Source: Takakia lepidozioides (lineage: Eukaryota > Streptophyta > Takakiopsida > Takakiales > Takakiaceae). From it: a DNA stretch of 64,000 nt. Shown here in pieces: positions 47,021-58,900 of the stretch. The notes beneath the pieces were generated by a model. That model saw nothing but the letters and a program-made list of their open reading frames with translations, had not been told where the DNA came from and ran no database searches. Position numbers and translations under genes: made by a program. Location of the stretch: NCBI GenBank assembly GCA_030704615.1, contig CM060731.1, positions 72,456,756 through 72,520,755 on the forward strand, written 5' to 3'. How positions within the stretch are numbered: position 1 is the first letter of the stretch; each line of letters opens with the position of its first letter.

Positions 47021-48295
47021 ATGCAGTCACAGACTACACCAGTAGCACCAGCGGAGCATGAAGCACGTGTCATAACACCTAATGTGTATGGTCATAGCAG
47101 AGAACACAGGTGTTCACACAGCCATCATAGCCCACCACAGCTTGTCATAGCCTGTGCGAAATTATCCTTCAGTGTGATTTTTTCTCAGACTGTTTGGTAT
47201 AGAGTTTCCCTGTGAGAAATTAGCTATGGGCGAGGACCTGCAATTTGAGGTGAAACCACACCGCACTCTCGCGTTTGTTATGGAGAAAAAGCCACGCCTA
47301 CAGGGTAAGATGTTCATCAGGTATAGGGGCTACTTATTCTTTATGTGTTAGTTTTGCATAATGACATTTAGTTTCGCCAAGTTCGTTTCGCTGTGGGAAT
47401 TTCGTGGAAATTCGGGGAATATGCCATTGTGCTCACGTGAGCATGCTCATGCGAGCATGTTCACGCGCTACCAAACCTCGAACAATTCAGGTAGTAGCAA
47501 CATCAAAATTTGCAATGACTAACATCTTTGGGCACATGTTTTGTGGCTTTCGCCACCACAGATACAACTATGTTTTCTTATTAGGTTAATTTGATTATCT
47601 TGTTTGGTGAGTAAATATGATATGACCTTCTTGAGATCCCATATCAATAGTCCCTAATGTTGTCATCCCTCCGAGGTCAATACTACATATATATTGCTCT
47701 CTATGAAGTAGGAGTTGAGAAAATGTATCATGTTGAAACATCTCAACAAAATTGGAGATTAGACATGAATTGAATTGTGAAGATTCACTCAAACTCTAGT
47801 ATATATTATACTCATTTGAGCTAGTATATAATTCAGTGGCGGTACCTATTGGATGTTTCCATTTTTTGTGAAGACCTTGCATGTTATCTAGGTACTAAAT
47901 AGTTAAGTTCGAGGGGGAAAGGCCACATAGAGCACAACCCTCCCCTCTTTTATACCCCCTCTTAAGGTCCATTCGTCCATTCGCACCAGGGGTTATATGA
48001 GGGAGTACAACCAAATATATTTGACCTTGCTAAGGTCCTGTTGAGACTAGATTAGATTTATCTTAAAATCTGACATGGTAGATGATGTGGCGACAGGGTT
48101 AGAGACTGGGCGGCCAGCGTTGTCCCACTCCCCGCATATTCCTGTATACGTAGATTTACGTTCGGAAGACGTGGGTTACTAAGGCCCATGACACACGAGC
48201 GGCATAAAATTGTCGCGTTCCAAATACCAAAGGCTAGGAGTTTTGCCTATATATAGGTCCACATCAGCCTACATCAGCAATAAAATCTTGGCTGG
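47021..48295. other. Region after the Ty3 element; possible LTR remnant
   Basis: No gene was recognised. Around 47990-48300 there are LTR-like features: a TATA box (cctatatatagg, about 48247-48258) and AATAAAA (about 48279), right beside an inverted RNase H fragment. A matching second LTR was not found. A palindromic GCTCACGTGAGC lies near 47431. Confidence 0.35.
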
Positions 48296-48742
48296 CTACC
48301 ACACGGGAAAGGAGCGGCAGCGGCAATGGCAATGGTTTCCCACCATAATCCAAATCGCGAGCCAAGTCCACACACAGAGCATGTAGGCAGAGGGGAGCTT
48401 GGTGTGGCAAGTGGGGGGAAGGATGAGCTTTCTTCCCGCCCCCCATATCAAGGCTTGTTTTACGGGTTTCCAGATATCATCTATGACAGTACTTCTTATC
48501 ACAGAGATAGCGTTTGCCCATTTTCTTCTGGACAAAGCATCTGCTACCACATTCTCCTTTCCCTTCACATAATGCAGATCAACAAAGAACTGTGAAATAA
48601 ACTCTACCCAACGACATTGTCTACGACTGACGTTGGGTTGTGTGGCCAAGTACTTTAGGCTCTCATGGTCCGTCTCAATCCCAACCTCTCTCCCCAGTAA
48701 ATAATGCCACCAAATCTTTAAAGCACGAATAATGGCTAGCAA
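48296..48742 (-). pseudogene. Ty3/gypsy RNase H fragment
   Basis: On the minus strand the sequence reads LAIIRALKIWWHYLLGR, TDHESLKYLATQPNVS and GKENVVADALSRR. This is the C-terminal half of a chromovirus-type RNase H domain. The sequence loses similarity after about 48500 and runs into the possible LTR. It comes from a different element than the one at 40-47 kb, judging by wording and strand. Confidence 0.8.
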
Positions 48743-50299
48743 CTCTTTCTCGTGTTGACGAGCCCTGAGCGCGCGCGGTCAGGGTGACGGCATATTAGCT
48801 AGGGGGGTCGTGGTAAGTTGTGGTGTAGGTTGGGCTCACTAAACCGCCTACCCAACTGCGGTTAGTGCAGGGGGTCCGTGGTCGTACATGATGGCTATAA
48901 TCACGACAAAGAGAAGTCATGTACTCCTCTTCACAGGGCGAGTTTGCGTTTCCAAGTCCTACGATATTCTACAATATACTCAGTAATTGCCTTCCAAGTC
49001 TTTTGTTTTATTGTCTAATTCCTGCCGCCTATAGCCGGGATATGTTTTAATCCTTTCACAAGGCACCTGCCGAGCCTAGGAAGAAGAGGGAAAATTTTCC
49101 TCTCCTAATGCCCCTCTTTCACCGAGTGCTTGAGTTCAAGTCACCTCTGATGGAAGGGCCAACGCTTCCTACCCCAGTGCCTAAAATACTTTGTTTTAGC
49201 AAAGGAGCGGCCAAAATACCTATCATAATCCAATAGGTTCACCAAGTTCAATAAGGTGGTTCTAAGCCCCTCAAATCAATAAGTTCAATCAGTCTAATAA
49301 ACGCCCTTTAGGCTATAACTTGCACCACGTGCATCTATCCTATTTAAGCAATTTTGCACATCAGAAATGCTGGAAAATTAAAAAAATTAAGAAAATCCGG
49401 ATATGGGAAATCATGTGGGGAATCCAAAGATGCCCTTGGCGCCTAGAAATGCCCTTGGGAACCCCATGGGAACCCAATGAGAACCGAGGAACTCCCGGGA
49501 ACCGTTCCCAGCCGTGGGGAATTGCCGCGGCCCTATCGGATGAATGAATCTCATTGAGAATTCATCCCTGCCACTGCATTCGTTAGTCCAGAACATGCAT
49601 GTGTAAATAATAAAATAACCACCGGTGGATCAAAGCTAGATTTTACCCGTTTACATTATTTTAAGGCGTTGGTGCACTTTCCCTCCGTGGAAAAAGTCAT
49701 CCTCTACCTTGGGCTCTAACACAATGGCTCACTATAGTCCGTATTTCTCTCCTCCCTCGTCTCTCGAGGTCTCCGCCTCTAGCTCACTGCTCACAGACCC
49801 GCTCGGCTCTCTCTTGGACTCATAAGAACGTTCCCCTCCAAGGCTACGTCTTCCCAAAATCCTAGATTTTATCTACCATTGGCGCCTTAGATAATGGCTC
49901 ATAACCCTTAGACCCTTGGAGGGGTATAAATTGAATCTAATAGCTAAAGGTAAGAATACTCCACTTTAAGGGAATTTGCAGACGCATTGCCCGCTGGGTA
50001 AAACGCCCCCGCCACGTGGCGGGGCGCAGATCCGCGCGTAGCGGTCCAAGCCGTGGACCACTGCAGTTAACGTCGGCGTCCGCCGGTCCGTCTCAGCTTT
50101 TGGTTATCCCGCGAATAAAAACCCGCACCTTGCTCGCACGCTTCAGGGCCTCACACCTAAGCCACGCGGCTGATGTACTTGATCTCCGTACGTCTTAAGG
50201 TCAGTGCTGGGCCCCGCTTCCCGTATGTCGTGGTTGGGCCACGGCTGCCTCTACGCTTTAAGTAATTGAGTGCATACTCTCCAGGCGTAGCACCCGGGT
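48743..50299. other. Region without gene; possible LTR and leader remnants
   Basis: No coding gene was recognised. 'ccattggcgcc' near 49878 resembles the start of primer-binding sites used by some plant Ty3 elements, but only about eight bases match. 49435-49520 is rich in GGGAACC words. Confidence 0.3.
50007..50024. repeat. 18-bp perfect palindrome with a CACGTG core
   Basis: CCCCGCCACGTGGCGGGG is self-complementary and contains a G-box (CACGTG), the binding core of plant bZIP and bHLH factors. A similar 'cgccacgtggca' occurs near 10177 in the Ty3 remnant. It may be a promoter element of an LTR. Confidence 0.8.
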
Positions 50300-50399
50300 T
50301 CCTCCCGGGCTGCTCGCTTGTATGGGACTTTGTACCCATACCAGAAACAATGGCCCCAGGGTCAATCACGATGACATCGATTCCAAACGGCTTCAGCTC
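50300..50399 (-). pseudogene. Orphan exon of a short-chain dehydrogenase/reductase
   Basis: After a good acceptor (ccaggcag at 50407-50400) the minus strand reads ELKPFGIDVIVIDPGAI, then VSGMGTK. This matches the region after the active site of plant SDR enzymes, where an ELxPFGIxVxxxxPG box is conserved. No Rossmann glycine motif or YxxxK exon was found upstream within several kb. I take it as a captured or left-over exon. Confidence 0.6.
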
Positions 50400-52617
50400 C
50401 TGCCTGGCAAGATAGTGTCAATCAAGTTTTTAGATGATCAAGTTGATCCCACATCAGCAAAGTCACCACCCACGTATCTAGCTTTCAAATTCAAAACGGT
50501 AGAATGCTTGAGAGAGCTCCATGGAATTGATCTAGGCACTGAGGTCAGTTTTCTGGCTTTTAGAATCTCAAATGGTTTGTAAAGGTTGTCCCAAAACTTC
50601 TTGCTTTTCTCCAGTCCTGTGTCGCACCAATTATCAGACGTGTAGCATGTGTGATTTCCTTCCTCTCCATGCCATTTTTTATTTCAAATAACTCTTATGT
50701 CAGGTTAAGGGACACAGGGACTTTGGGGCAGCTGCTGTCAAGCAAATTTAGCCCGCCCAAACCCCAAGACAAAAAAATACAACCCACCCTCCCCTAGGCC
50801 TCCATGGCTTACTAGTGAGTGAGGGAAATAAACACATAGTGGCCTTATATCGTAGATCCAGCCTGTTGGCCTTCCTTTTCCAGAGCTGGCTATATTTCAA
50901 ATTAGTAACCAAAACTCAAAGATTCCTTCTTCAAACAATTCAAATACAAGCCTCTATCGGTACCATTTCCAATAGGCTATGGGGTTCTTCCCCTTGTCAA
51001 TCCTAGACATGAAATAATGGGATTCCACAATGCGCACTCCTCTTTTGAGGGCCTAAATCAGATTTTTCAACTTCAAGCTTTGCTTGGAAAATAAATGAAT
51101 CACATACACAAATGGTGAAATGGTAAGATGGGATCAACTGTTCGATGCGAGAGTGCTTGGGATGCTCTATCGACTCAAGTAATGATACTCTATGCGGCCT
51201 CCACTTGGGCTCTCGTCCATTAGTCCATACCAGCCCCTCCTACTCGTCCTCAAGTCACTTTCCTCCACATGAAATTGCCTTCTTCCTTTACAAATGAAAT
51301 GACTCAAGGCCCACAAGCTAGGCCACGTGCCTTAGCTCACAAGAATTCTACCTAACTAGGGAGCTTCAAGCTCCACTCCCTAGGATCTAGCCTCCTCAAG
51401 CCACAAACTAGCAAATAATACAACAACAAGAGGAAACTAAGCAAGATGAAGAACTAGATGAAGAACAAGAGAAGCCTTGCCTTTCTTTTATACTGTTTTT
51501 GAGCCTAATAAACCAATGAAAAAATATTCATTAAACTATTGTTTCCTTGGAGGATCTATAATATAATATTCAACATGGATGACGAGTCTTCGAGGCAAAT
51601 GAAAGCTGATTTTTCATCCATCCAATTGGATGACCAATTGGCGCGAGTTGTCATTTCATCCATCCAGCTCCTCCAGGCGAATTTCAGGATTTTTCATCCA
51701 TCCAAGGAGTAGAAATTCAAATAATCGGCCCCCATGAGTGCCGTCGACTCCATAATTTGGCGCCGCTGTTAATCAGCTCCATAAATCACCAAACTTCATG
51801 ACAAACTACAATTATATACCCCGTACCAGCCTATAAATTCTCAAGTCCGTCGGTGGTAAAAAGTTGTGCCTTTCGCTATTCGTCATATTTTTGCTACATA
51901 AAGATTTTGTGGTATTTTTGGAAATCAAATCCCTGGTGATGGCTCTGGGGTCTTTGACCCTGCCACTGAGTCATAGGTTGTGCGGAGTCCCCTCCACTTG
52001 TCCTGCACCGCTAACAAGTCCACGCTTCGCCGTTTGAAGTCGTCCTGACCTGCTGTCATTCTGATGCAGCTATTTGCTTTGTTGCGATATTTCATCGCTG
52101 TACATGTCGCTTCCACCAATTGCCAAGCTCCTCGCCGTGTGTTCCTGGTGGACTTGAAAGGTGGGAGAAAAGAGAGATCGCAATCTGGGACTGGAACAGT
52201 CCTGTATTGTTCGAACATGATTACCTTGCCGTTACTGGTACCGAATTGACAGCCTCATCTGCTGTCGATGCAGCTCCCTACGGTCATCTTGACACCAGAG
52301 TTCCACTCCATGGTCGTCGCAGACACTGTCTAATTTCCTACGTGCTTTACCAACGATTTCCACACAACTGACAAACTAACTTGTTTTGGCAGTACAATGC
52401 CGAAACTGATTGTCTTATGATCAAAAACGATCTGAAAAGAAAAGTGTACCAATATATGCATCTACACATGTACCGGGTAATTATGCTCTGCTGGGCTCAG
52501 TTTCCTCGATTCATATATTTACAGCTAACAAACTCAATTTTGTGATCTAGTGGGTATCGTGCATGCCACTGATCGTGTAGCTTGCTTGAGTTCTCATCCT
52601 CTGTCCGTGAGTCCCAT
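50400..52617. other. Region without gene, left of duplication copy 2
   Basis: No family was recognised. 'ttttcatccatccaa' words recur three times at 51610-51710. A minus-strand open frame at 51925-52218 has no resemblance that I can name. Homology to the left copy begins at about 52600-52618. Confidence 0.4.
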
Positions 52618-52705
52618 GTGAGCATTCCACCGATCCATACTTTCCAAATCTCCAAGGTACTATTTCATGAACCGACGGGTTGTTTGTGCGAGATTGGTGT
52701 GGCAG

Positions 52706-54957
52706 GATCTCAAAACTCATTTAGTTGGACACCCTGTAGCGGTCTTGGATGCTCCTGCAGGGAGTTTAGCTCGAAAACAAACTCGTGCAGAAACACTCGC
52801 CCAGCTCAGTTGCTGTTTTCTTGGACAAGGAAGCCTAGCCGTCAAATTCAAGGATGACCACACGTACGTGCTATTGGGGATGCAGACATGATTACATGTT
52901 GCAGTGGCACTAACTGGAATCAGCATGGAATTTAATCTTGAAATATAGATTACGACATTGATCAAGGATAGTTATTTGCACTTCTCAATTTTAATCCTGG
53001 ATCAATTGACATTGGTATGCATGCACATGGAGAGAAGAAATGAGAGAGGGGGGGGGGGGGGGTCTTCTTGTCCTTCTGCTCAATTACTCAGCTGCATGCT
53101 CCATTATGTAAAGGTGGGCTCTCTTGACTCTTCGTGAGTGTGAATCACGAGATTTCTATGTCTGACTTGATGGATTCAATCTACACAATCTTGCTAGACG
53201 TTTTGGTACATTTGTGTGAAATCTAAAAGACAGACAAAGAGGAAATGGGGGCAAGTCTGACACTCTCAATGACCACAGGCGGGCTCGCCGTGTTTTCATG
53301 ACCTTTCTTAGCCCCGAGGGCCTGCAAAGCTTGGTACCCAGAATGGATACAAATGCAAGATCTCATCCGGCCAAATATTGGGAGGGTGCGAAACAAATTT
53401 CTTCAGTCCCAGTGCTGAAGAACTACACCTTTTCATTGGTGGCGGATTTGTGGCTGAGCCTGGAGGAGGGTCCAGAGTTTGATGCAATGCAACAAAACAT
53501 CGAAGTTTTCTTGGACGGCATCATGTACCTATTGATCTTCCAGACACCCGCTACCACAAAGCCAATCGGGCTCGCAGTAATGCTCTAAGCATTCTTGACC
53601 CAATAATTACACGCAGGAGGAAGGTATGGGACAATCCATCACATGAGTCGCAAAAGAGATTGCAAGTGACCGTCAATTGAATGATCAACATCCTATGCCA
53701 GTGCTTCACTCTTGTGACTTCTTGACAGGAGTGTACACGAGAAAGTTCTGCTACGGAGATCAGGGGTGCCAATTAAGGAATGAATTCGAACCGAAATCTA
53801 AGTAAACCTGTATTGAATTTATTCTTGACATGTGACTTGTGCAGAATCTGCAAACGGGAAAGACATCAGCGCAGCAGGATCTCCTATCAGTGTTAATCTG
53901 CACACCAGACGATATGGAGCATTTCATGACTGACACAGACATCAAAGACAACCTGTTGTTGCTCTTGTTTGCAGGCCATGACACCAGCAGTATCACATTG
54001 GCTGTGGTACTCAAGTATTTGGCACTAAATCCCCACTGTTTAGAGGAGTTGATCCAAGGTAATGTGACTGGCAACTAGAGTTTGATGTGCCAGACATCCA
54101 TAGATGTGTTCACTGACCTCTGCTTCCTGTCTCCTCGGAACCACATGGAGCAAGATGTACCCAATACACAAAAGCTGGTCTGAGGTTTAAAGATTTTGAC
54201 TCTACCTGTGCTGAGTTCCGCAGAGCAAAGAGAGATATCTGAGCAGAAGGCAGGGGAGGCCTTGAACTGGGAGGACACTCGGCGTATGAAGTACACATGG
54301 CGTGTTATTCAGGAATCGCTGCGGCTACAGCCTGCTGTGCAGGGGACCTTCCGCAAAGCTATGGAAGACTTTGACTATGGTGGCTTCACCATTCCCAAGG
54401 GCTGGCTGGTAATTTACATTCCCGCTCCTTGTCCGTATCATTGTTGACAAACTGGGTTGGTTTGTCTGGCTCTCAATCTAAACATAAATGGTAGTTGATC
54501 CCTGCCGTGCCTGAATTTTAATTCTCGACTCTTTGTTTTGAACTGTTCAGTTCTTTTTGCCTGCAGAGGTGTGCAATTACTAAGCCATGCTGAACGTGGC
54601 CTGCAGATTTTGTGGAGCACATTCCGTTCCCAGTACCCAGAGTTTTTTCCAAATCCAGAAAAGTTTGATCCCTCCCGCTTTGAGGGTTCAGGCCCAGTCC
54701 CCTACACATACCTCACTTTTGGAGGAGGGCCCCGCACATGCCCTGGTTCTGAATTTGCCCGCACAGAGATACTAGTGTTTCTGCATCATCTAGTCCTCCA
54801 CCATCAATGGACGCTCATTGACCCCCACGAGAAAATCAGTGTTGATCCTCTGCTGGTTTTTCACAAGGGACTTCCACTGAGGATTGGCAGGAAAGAACTT
54901 TATGGTCAAGTCCAGGCTGAGGTTCTCTCCCAAACCAACACATCCCTGAAGACGTGA
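52706..54957 (+). pseudogene. Cytochrome P450, decayed right copy
   Basis: Exons matching 2-6 of the left gene are present: 52706 to about 52861, 53279-53623, 53845-54058, 54224-54408 and 54607-54957. Exon 1, with the membrane anchor and start codon, is missing. Exon 2 has indels that break the frame after LDAPAG, and the base before its GT donor is changed. Exon 3 lacks 4 nt near 53525 (partner near 3131), which shifts the frame. The distal exons are well kept, including AGHDTS, ESLR and [10 protein letters not shown]; the haem loop has P where the left copy has L, which is closer to the family. The C-terminus runs about a dozen residues longer. It cannot make a P450 as it stands. Confidence 0.88.
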
Positions 54958-55905
54958 GCCCTGTTGTAGCAATTCAGTGTTTACCAACATTGGTTACTTC
55001 AGCCTGATCATGACAGTTGACATAGAAGTATCCCATATGGCCCTCCACAATCTTCTGCACATGTAGCATATACCAAAATGATACCACACTTGCAACGTGA
55101 TTCATGGCTTAGTTATTTGCTGTCTTCCCTAGATGTTGACAGTACAGTGCATTGCTTTTGAATCCAGAGGAAATGAACTTGCTGCGAAGCAGCAAAATTG
55201 TCACATGGATGGACTAAAGGTGTCAAAGTGGTGGTACAAACTACAAGCCTGCACCTGCCAGGAGTAGCTGCTTTTGCAAACATTTCTGGTACACATAAGC
55301 TGTAATGGCTAGAGTTAAGACATGATCTCAGGATGCAACTCCAACATGACAGTTGTATAGACACGAACCGGGTAGAGCACCCATGTCACACAAGTTTGAG
55401 TGGAAGGAAGCGAAAAAAGTAGTAGTAGATTATCAACCAAGCTTTCAAGCATAGAGCGGTACTCACTGAGTAAATATAGTGTTCAATTGTGGTCAGCAAA
55501 TGTGGATGTATGTGTAGGGTAAGCTTACAGAGACATACTAAGAAGTTACGATTAAGAATCTTCAACCTACCACAAAACAAGTGCATCAAATCAAAGATAT
55601 GTTCTTAAAAATGAGAGAGCACCATCAGTTCAATACCTTCTAGCACCCAAAGAATGCAGAGAAGTTAAATGGTCTCAATCATAGCATGTGTAACTTGGAG
55701 ATTGTCCCCCCAGTCAAAGAAAAAAACAGCCCTGCAACTGGTTTGGACACAGTGTTTGTGCACTGTCATAGTTTAATTCCAGCAAAATATTAGTAGTCCA
55801 GAGCGGGCTCATGACCAGACAATGTTGCCATGACAATAGCAAGAGAGGAGCTGATTCAACTCTCTACAGGGAATCTACTTTTAGGTATCATTGAGAGCTC
55901 TTTTA
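54958..55905. other. Intergenic stretch between P450 and RDR copy 2
   Basis: Counterpart of 4509-5525, between the convergent 3' ends. No gene was seen. Confidence 0.5.
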
Positions 55906-58900
55906 TCATACCTTCGCAGCAAGTCCAGCAGCACCTTTGATGAGGAGAAGCACGTCATATACAACCCAAGGAAAACTCAACAGGTGGATGTTGTTTTTGC
56001 TAGCTGCAGAGTACTCACCACTGACAAGATAGTCCGGGTGGTAGGTTACATAATACCATGCAGATGCTTTCGCGAATGCATCATCACTACTCCTGTGTGT
56101 CTCTCCCTCCTCACTGTAGTCATGACTCTTATCTTCAAACCATAGCCGAGCCTCCTTAATAAGAGAGCTTATAGAGAGACGGATTCGATCTTGGACAGTC
56201 CCATGTCGTTTGCCAAACTGGCGCGACACATGCACTATGTTGCCACTCACTATCTCTGCCTCAGTTTGGATTCCATACTGGTTCATAAGCCCTATTAATT
56301 TCCTATCATACCAATTCTTGTAAAAACTGGCTTCCTCCAAGTAATCTTCATAGCCAGGCACGTGCATGGCTGGGTCGTAGGCAATATCATGCCTTGAGAT
56401 TAAGGGGGTTGGCTGCTGCTCGCTGGCTGCCTCTTTGACAGCTCTGAAGAGCTTTCCCAACACACGTTGTGACAGGTACATTTCCTTGTCCTCCTTCTCC
56501 ATGTAGTCAGGGTACTGGAAAGGCCGGAGATTATGAGGGATGACAGCAGGCACTCCTGTCTTCGGGAAGTCGACAGCTATGGCAAAGAGTTTAGCCAGCT
56601 CATTACACTTAGGACTTCGCGCCAATTCAGGCTCTCTGTCTGCATGTACTACATGCGCATTGGCAATCTGACCCAAGCTGTCATTGACCATATGCTTCAC
56701 AAAGAACTCTTGAATCTCCTGCATACAGGTCAACCCTTGTCTTACAACTGCTTCTGGAGATTGTTGTCATGTTGTTCAAAAAAGTGACCAAGGCAATGGA
56801 AAGACTCTCCCATAAAAAGTGCTGAACGGTCTATGCACAGTTACAACCAGACTTCATACCAGAAATGCTGCACCCAAGGGAAGTAACTTCATGCAACCTA
56901 AAAACAGATGCCTATCATAAGGTAGCTTGTAAATGTCAATTACACAATTTGTAAGTATTTGTTCTGGCTCTGTAAAAATCAAAAGCATTGATCAGGAGTA
57001 ACTTTCTGATCAGCAGGTACCGATTCACAGACACTGTGTGCCCACCCCTCTTGGGGCCTCCACAGCCATAGTAGACTTCTTTCTACCTTTCGGTGCCTTT
57101 ATCTCCAACCCTCCTGAGGGCATTGGGGCGGTTCAGGGTGGGCTTCTACAATCTACCGATCGAGACTGGTAGATGGGAAAACCTGCAACGGGAGGACTAG
57201 GACGCAAACAGGAAATTGAAACTGAAGAACACTTCTTCTTTTATTGCCCTCTGTATTATGAGATCCATGGGAGATTCCACTGTCTATTCCGTGGAACTCC
57301 ATCTCTCACTGAAGTTTTCCATTATGAGGATCAGTAATGCTTGGCAGCTTACCTGCACGAGGCCTTGACCGTTAGACAATCCCTTGAGCAGAGTTGCTTT
57401 TGGGCTGTTTGTTGGCTCTGGCTTTGTTTCCTCTCTCTGGTTTTTTTCCATTTTGTCCACTAAGCTCTTTGAGCTTTCCGGATAAAGTACCATTTCATTT
57501 CATTCCATTTCTTTCTTTGAGCTTTCTACGGATGTTATAAAGTTTCATTTCATTTCATTTCATTTCATTTCATTTCTTTCTCACTCTAACTTCCTAAAAT
57601 GGCACTTATTCCATGCTTGTATAATTTTCCCTCTCATCGTAGAAGACCATTTTCTGGGGAAACAAGCATGATGGAACCCAAAATGAACCTAAATAATGAG
57701 GGAATGCAACATGTTCCTCATGACAGATTTCGATTGTTAGTATGGTTCTAACCCAAAACAGGACCAGAAGCATTCATTTCGTTCCCTCAGTTCTAGTATC
57801 TCAACCCAAAAAAAATAAAAAAAATCAGGCAAAATTGCAGCTTTTGTCAGCAAAAGAGAGATGGGCTCAGGGCTTGCCTCAACGGTGACAGCATGATCCA
57901 GTTTCACTTCTCCGGGAGGGCAGTAGTCCATGGGTTGATCAGTTGCAGGGGGAATAAGTGCGGCATGCCAGCTAACAAAGTAGAGATCCCCATCCAAATC
58001 ACTGCCTGAACATTCATTTGGATGTGGCCTGTACACCATACCCAAACCCAAGAGACTTTCAATCAAACAACTGTCTCAAGCATGAATGAATTTGACCCAA
58101 AGTTACAAGTTCCCAGCTACTAAGGAAGTATCTGCAAAGTGACCACCAAGTGGAAATGTAAGTTATGTCTATCTGCCATGTGGGAAAAGCTCTGCAAGAG
58201 CCCACCTGCAACCCTTTTGTGGAAAGACTAGGCAGTCAACCATGTGGTGCAAGCTCGCAACATCAACAGCTTTAAGAACTCGAATATCACCAGGATGCAA
58301 ACATGGATTCTTCGCTACAACCACCAATCCTGTCACAACATGTGCCACAAGTCCTTGCTCGGAGTCACCGAGTTTATACTTAGAGAAAGCTTGAAGCCCG
58401 TCATCTAAGAAAGACCGATTTCCTGGAGTTGGGGTTACCTGGAGAAAGACTTCCCCATAACATAGGGTGGCTGTTTCATCCAGGCAACCCATCAGGCATC
58501 GCCCCTTTGGCACACAGATTCGAGATCGGGTGCGTAGATCTACCAACTGAGAAGCACGGAATGCACGCAACAAACCCATCACATAGGGCTCTGCCTTTGG
58601 ATGATAGCCAGCAAGGAGCATCTCCGTCAGTCTTCCATGCATGTCACCAGAACATGTCATCTGCAAAGCAATTCATACATACTTTCAGAATAAGCACACC
58701 GAGTTGATGGGGTCTGCAAGAAGCTGGACAAATACAACACAAGTGTTTGCAACCAGGCTCTTCCATCTCCATAATGTCTGTGAGGGGAAGAGCACAGACC
58801 TGCAAGACCTCAACAGCAACAGCAGCATCCTTCAACATGACATCCAGGTGCTTGACCACCTGTGCTTGCATCTGCAAAAATACGCTGTCACTCACACCAA

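Noticed and set aside
49870-49900. Retroelement primer-binding site ('ttggcgcc')
   Set aside because: Only about eight matching bases and no paired LTRs found; mentioned as a hint but not claimed.
51925-52218. Minus-strand open frame of 97 codons before the right duplication copy
   Set aside because: The text is not family-like and has no splice or start support.
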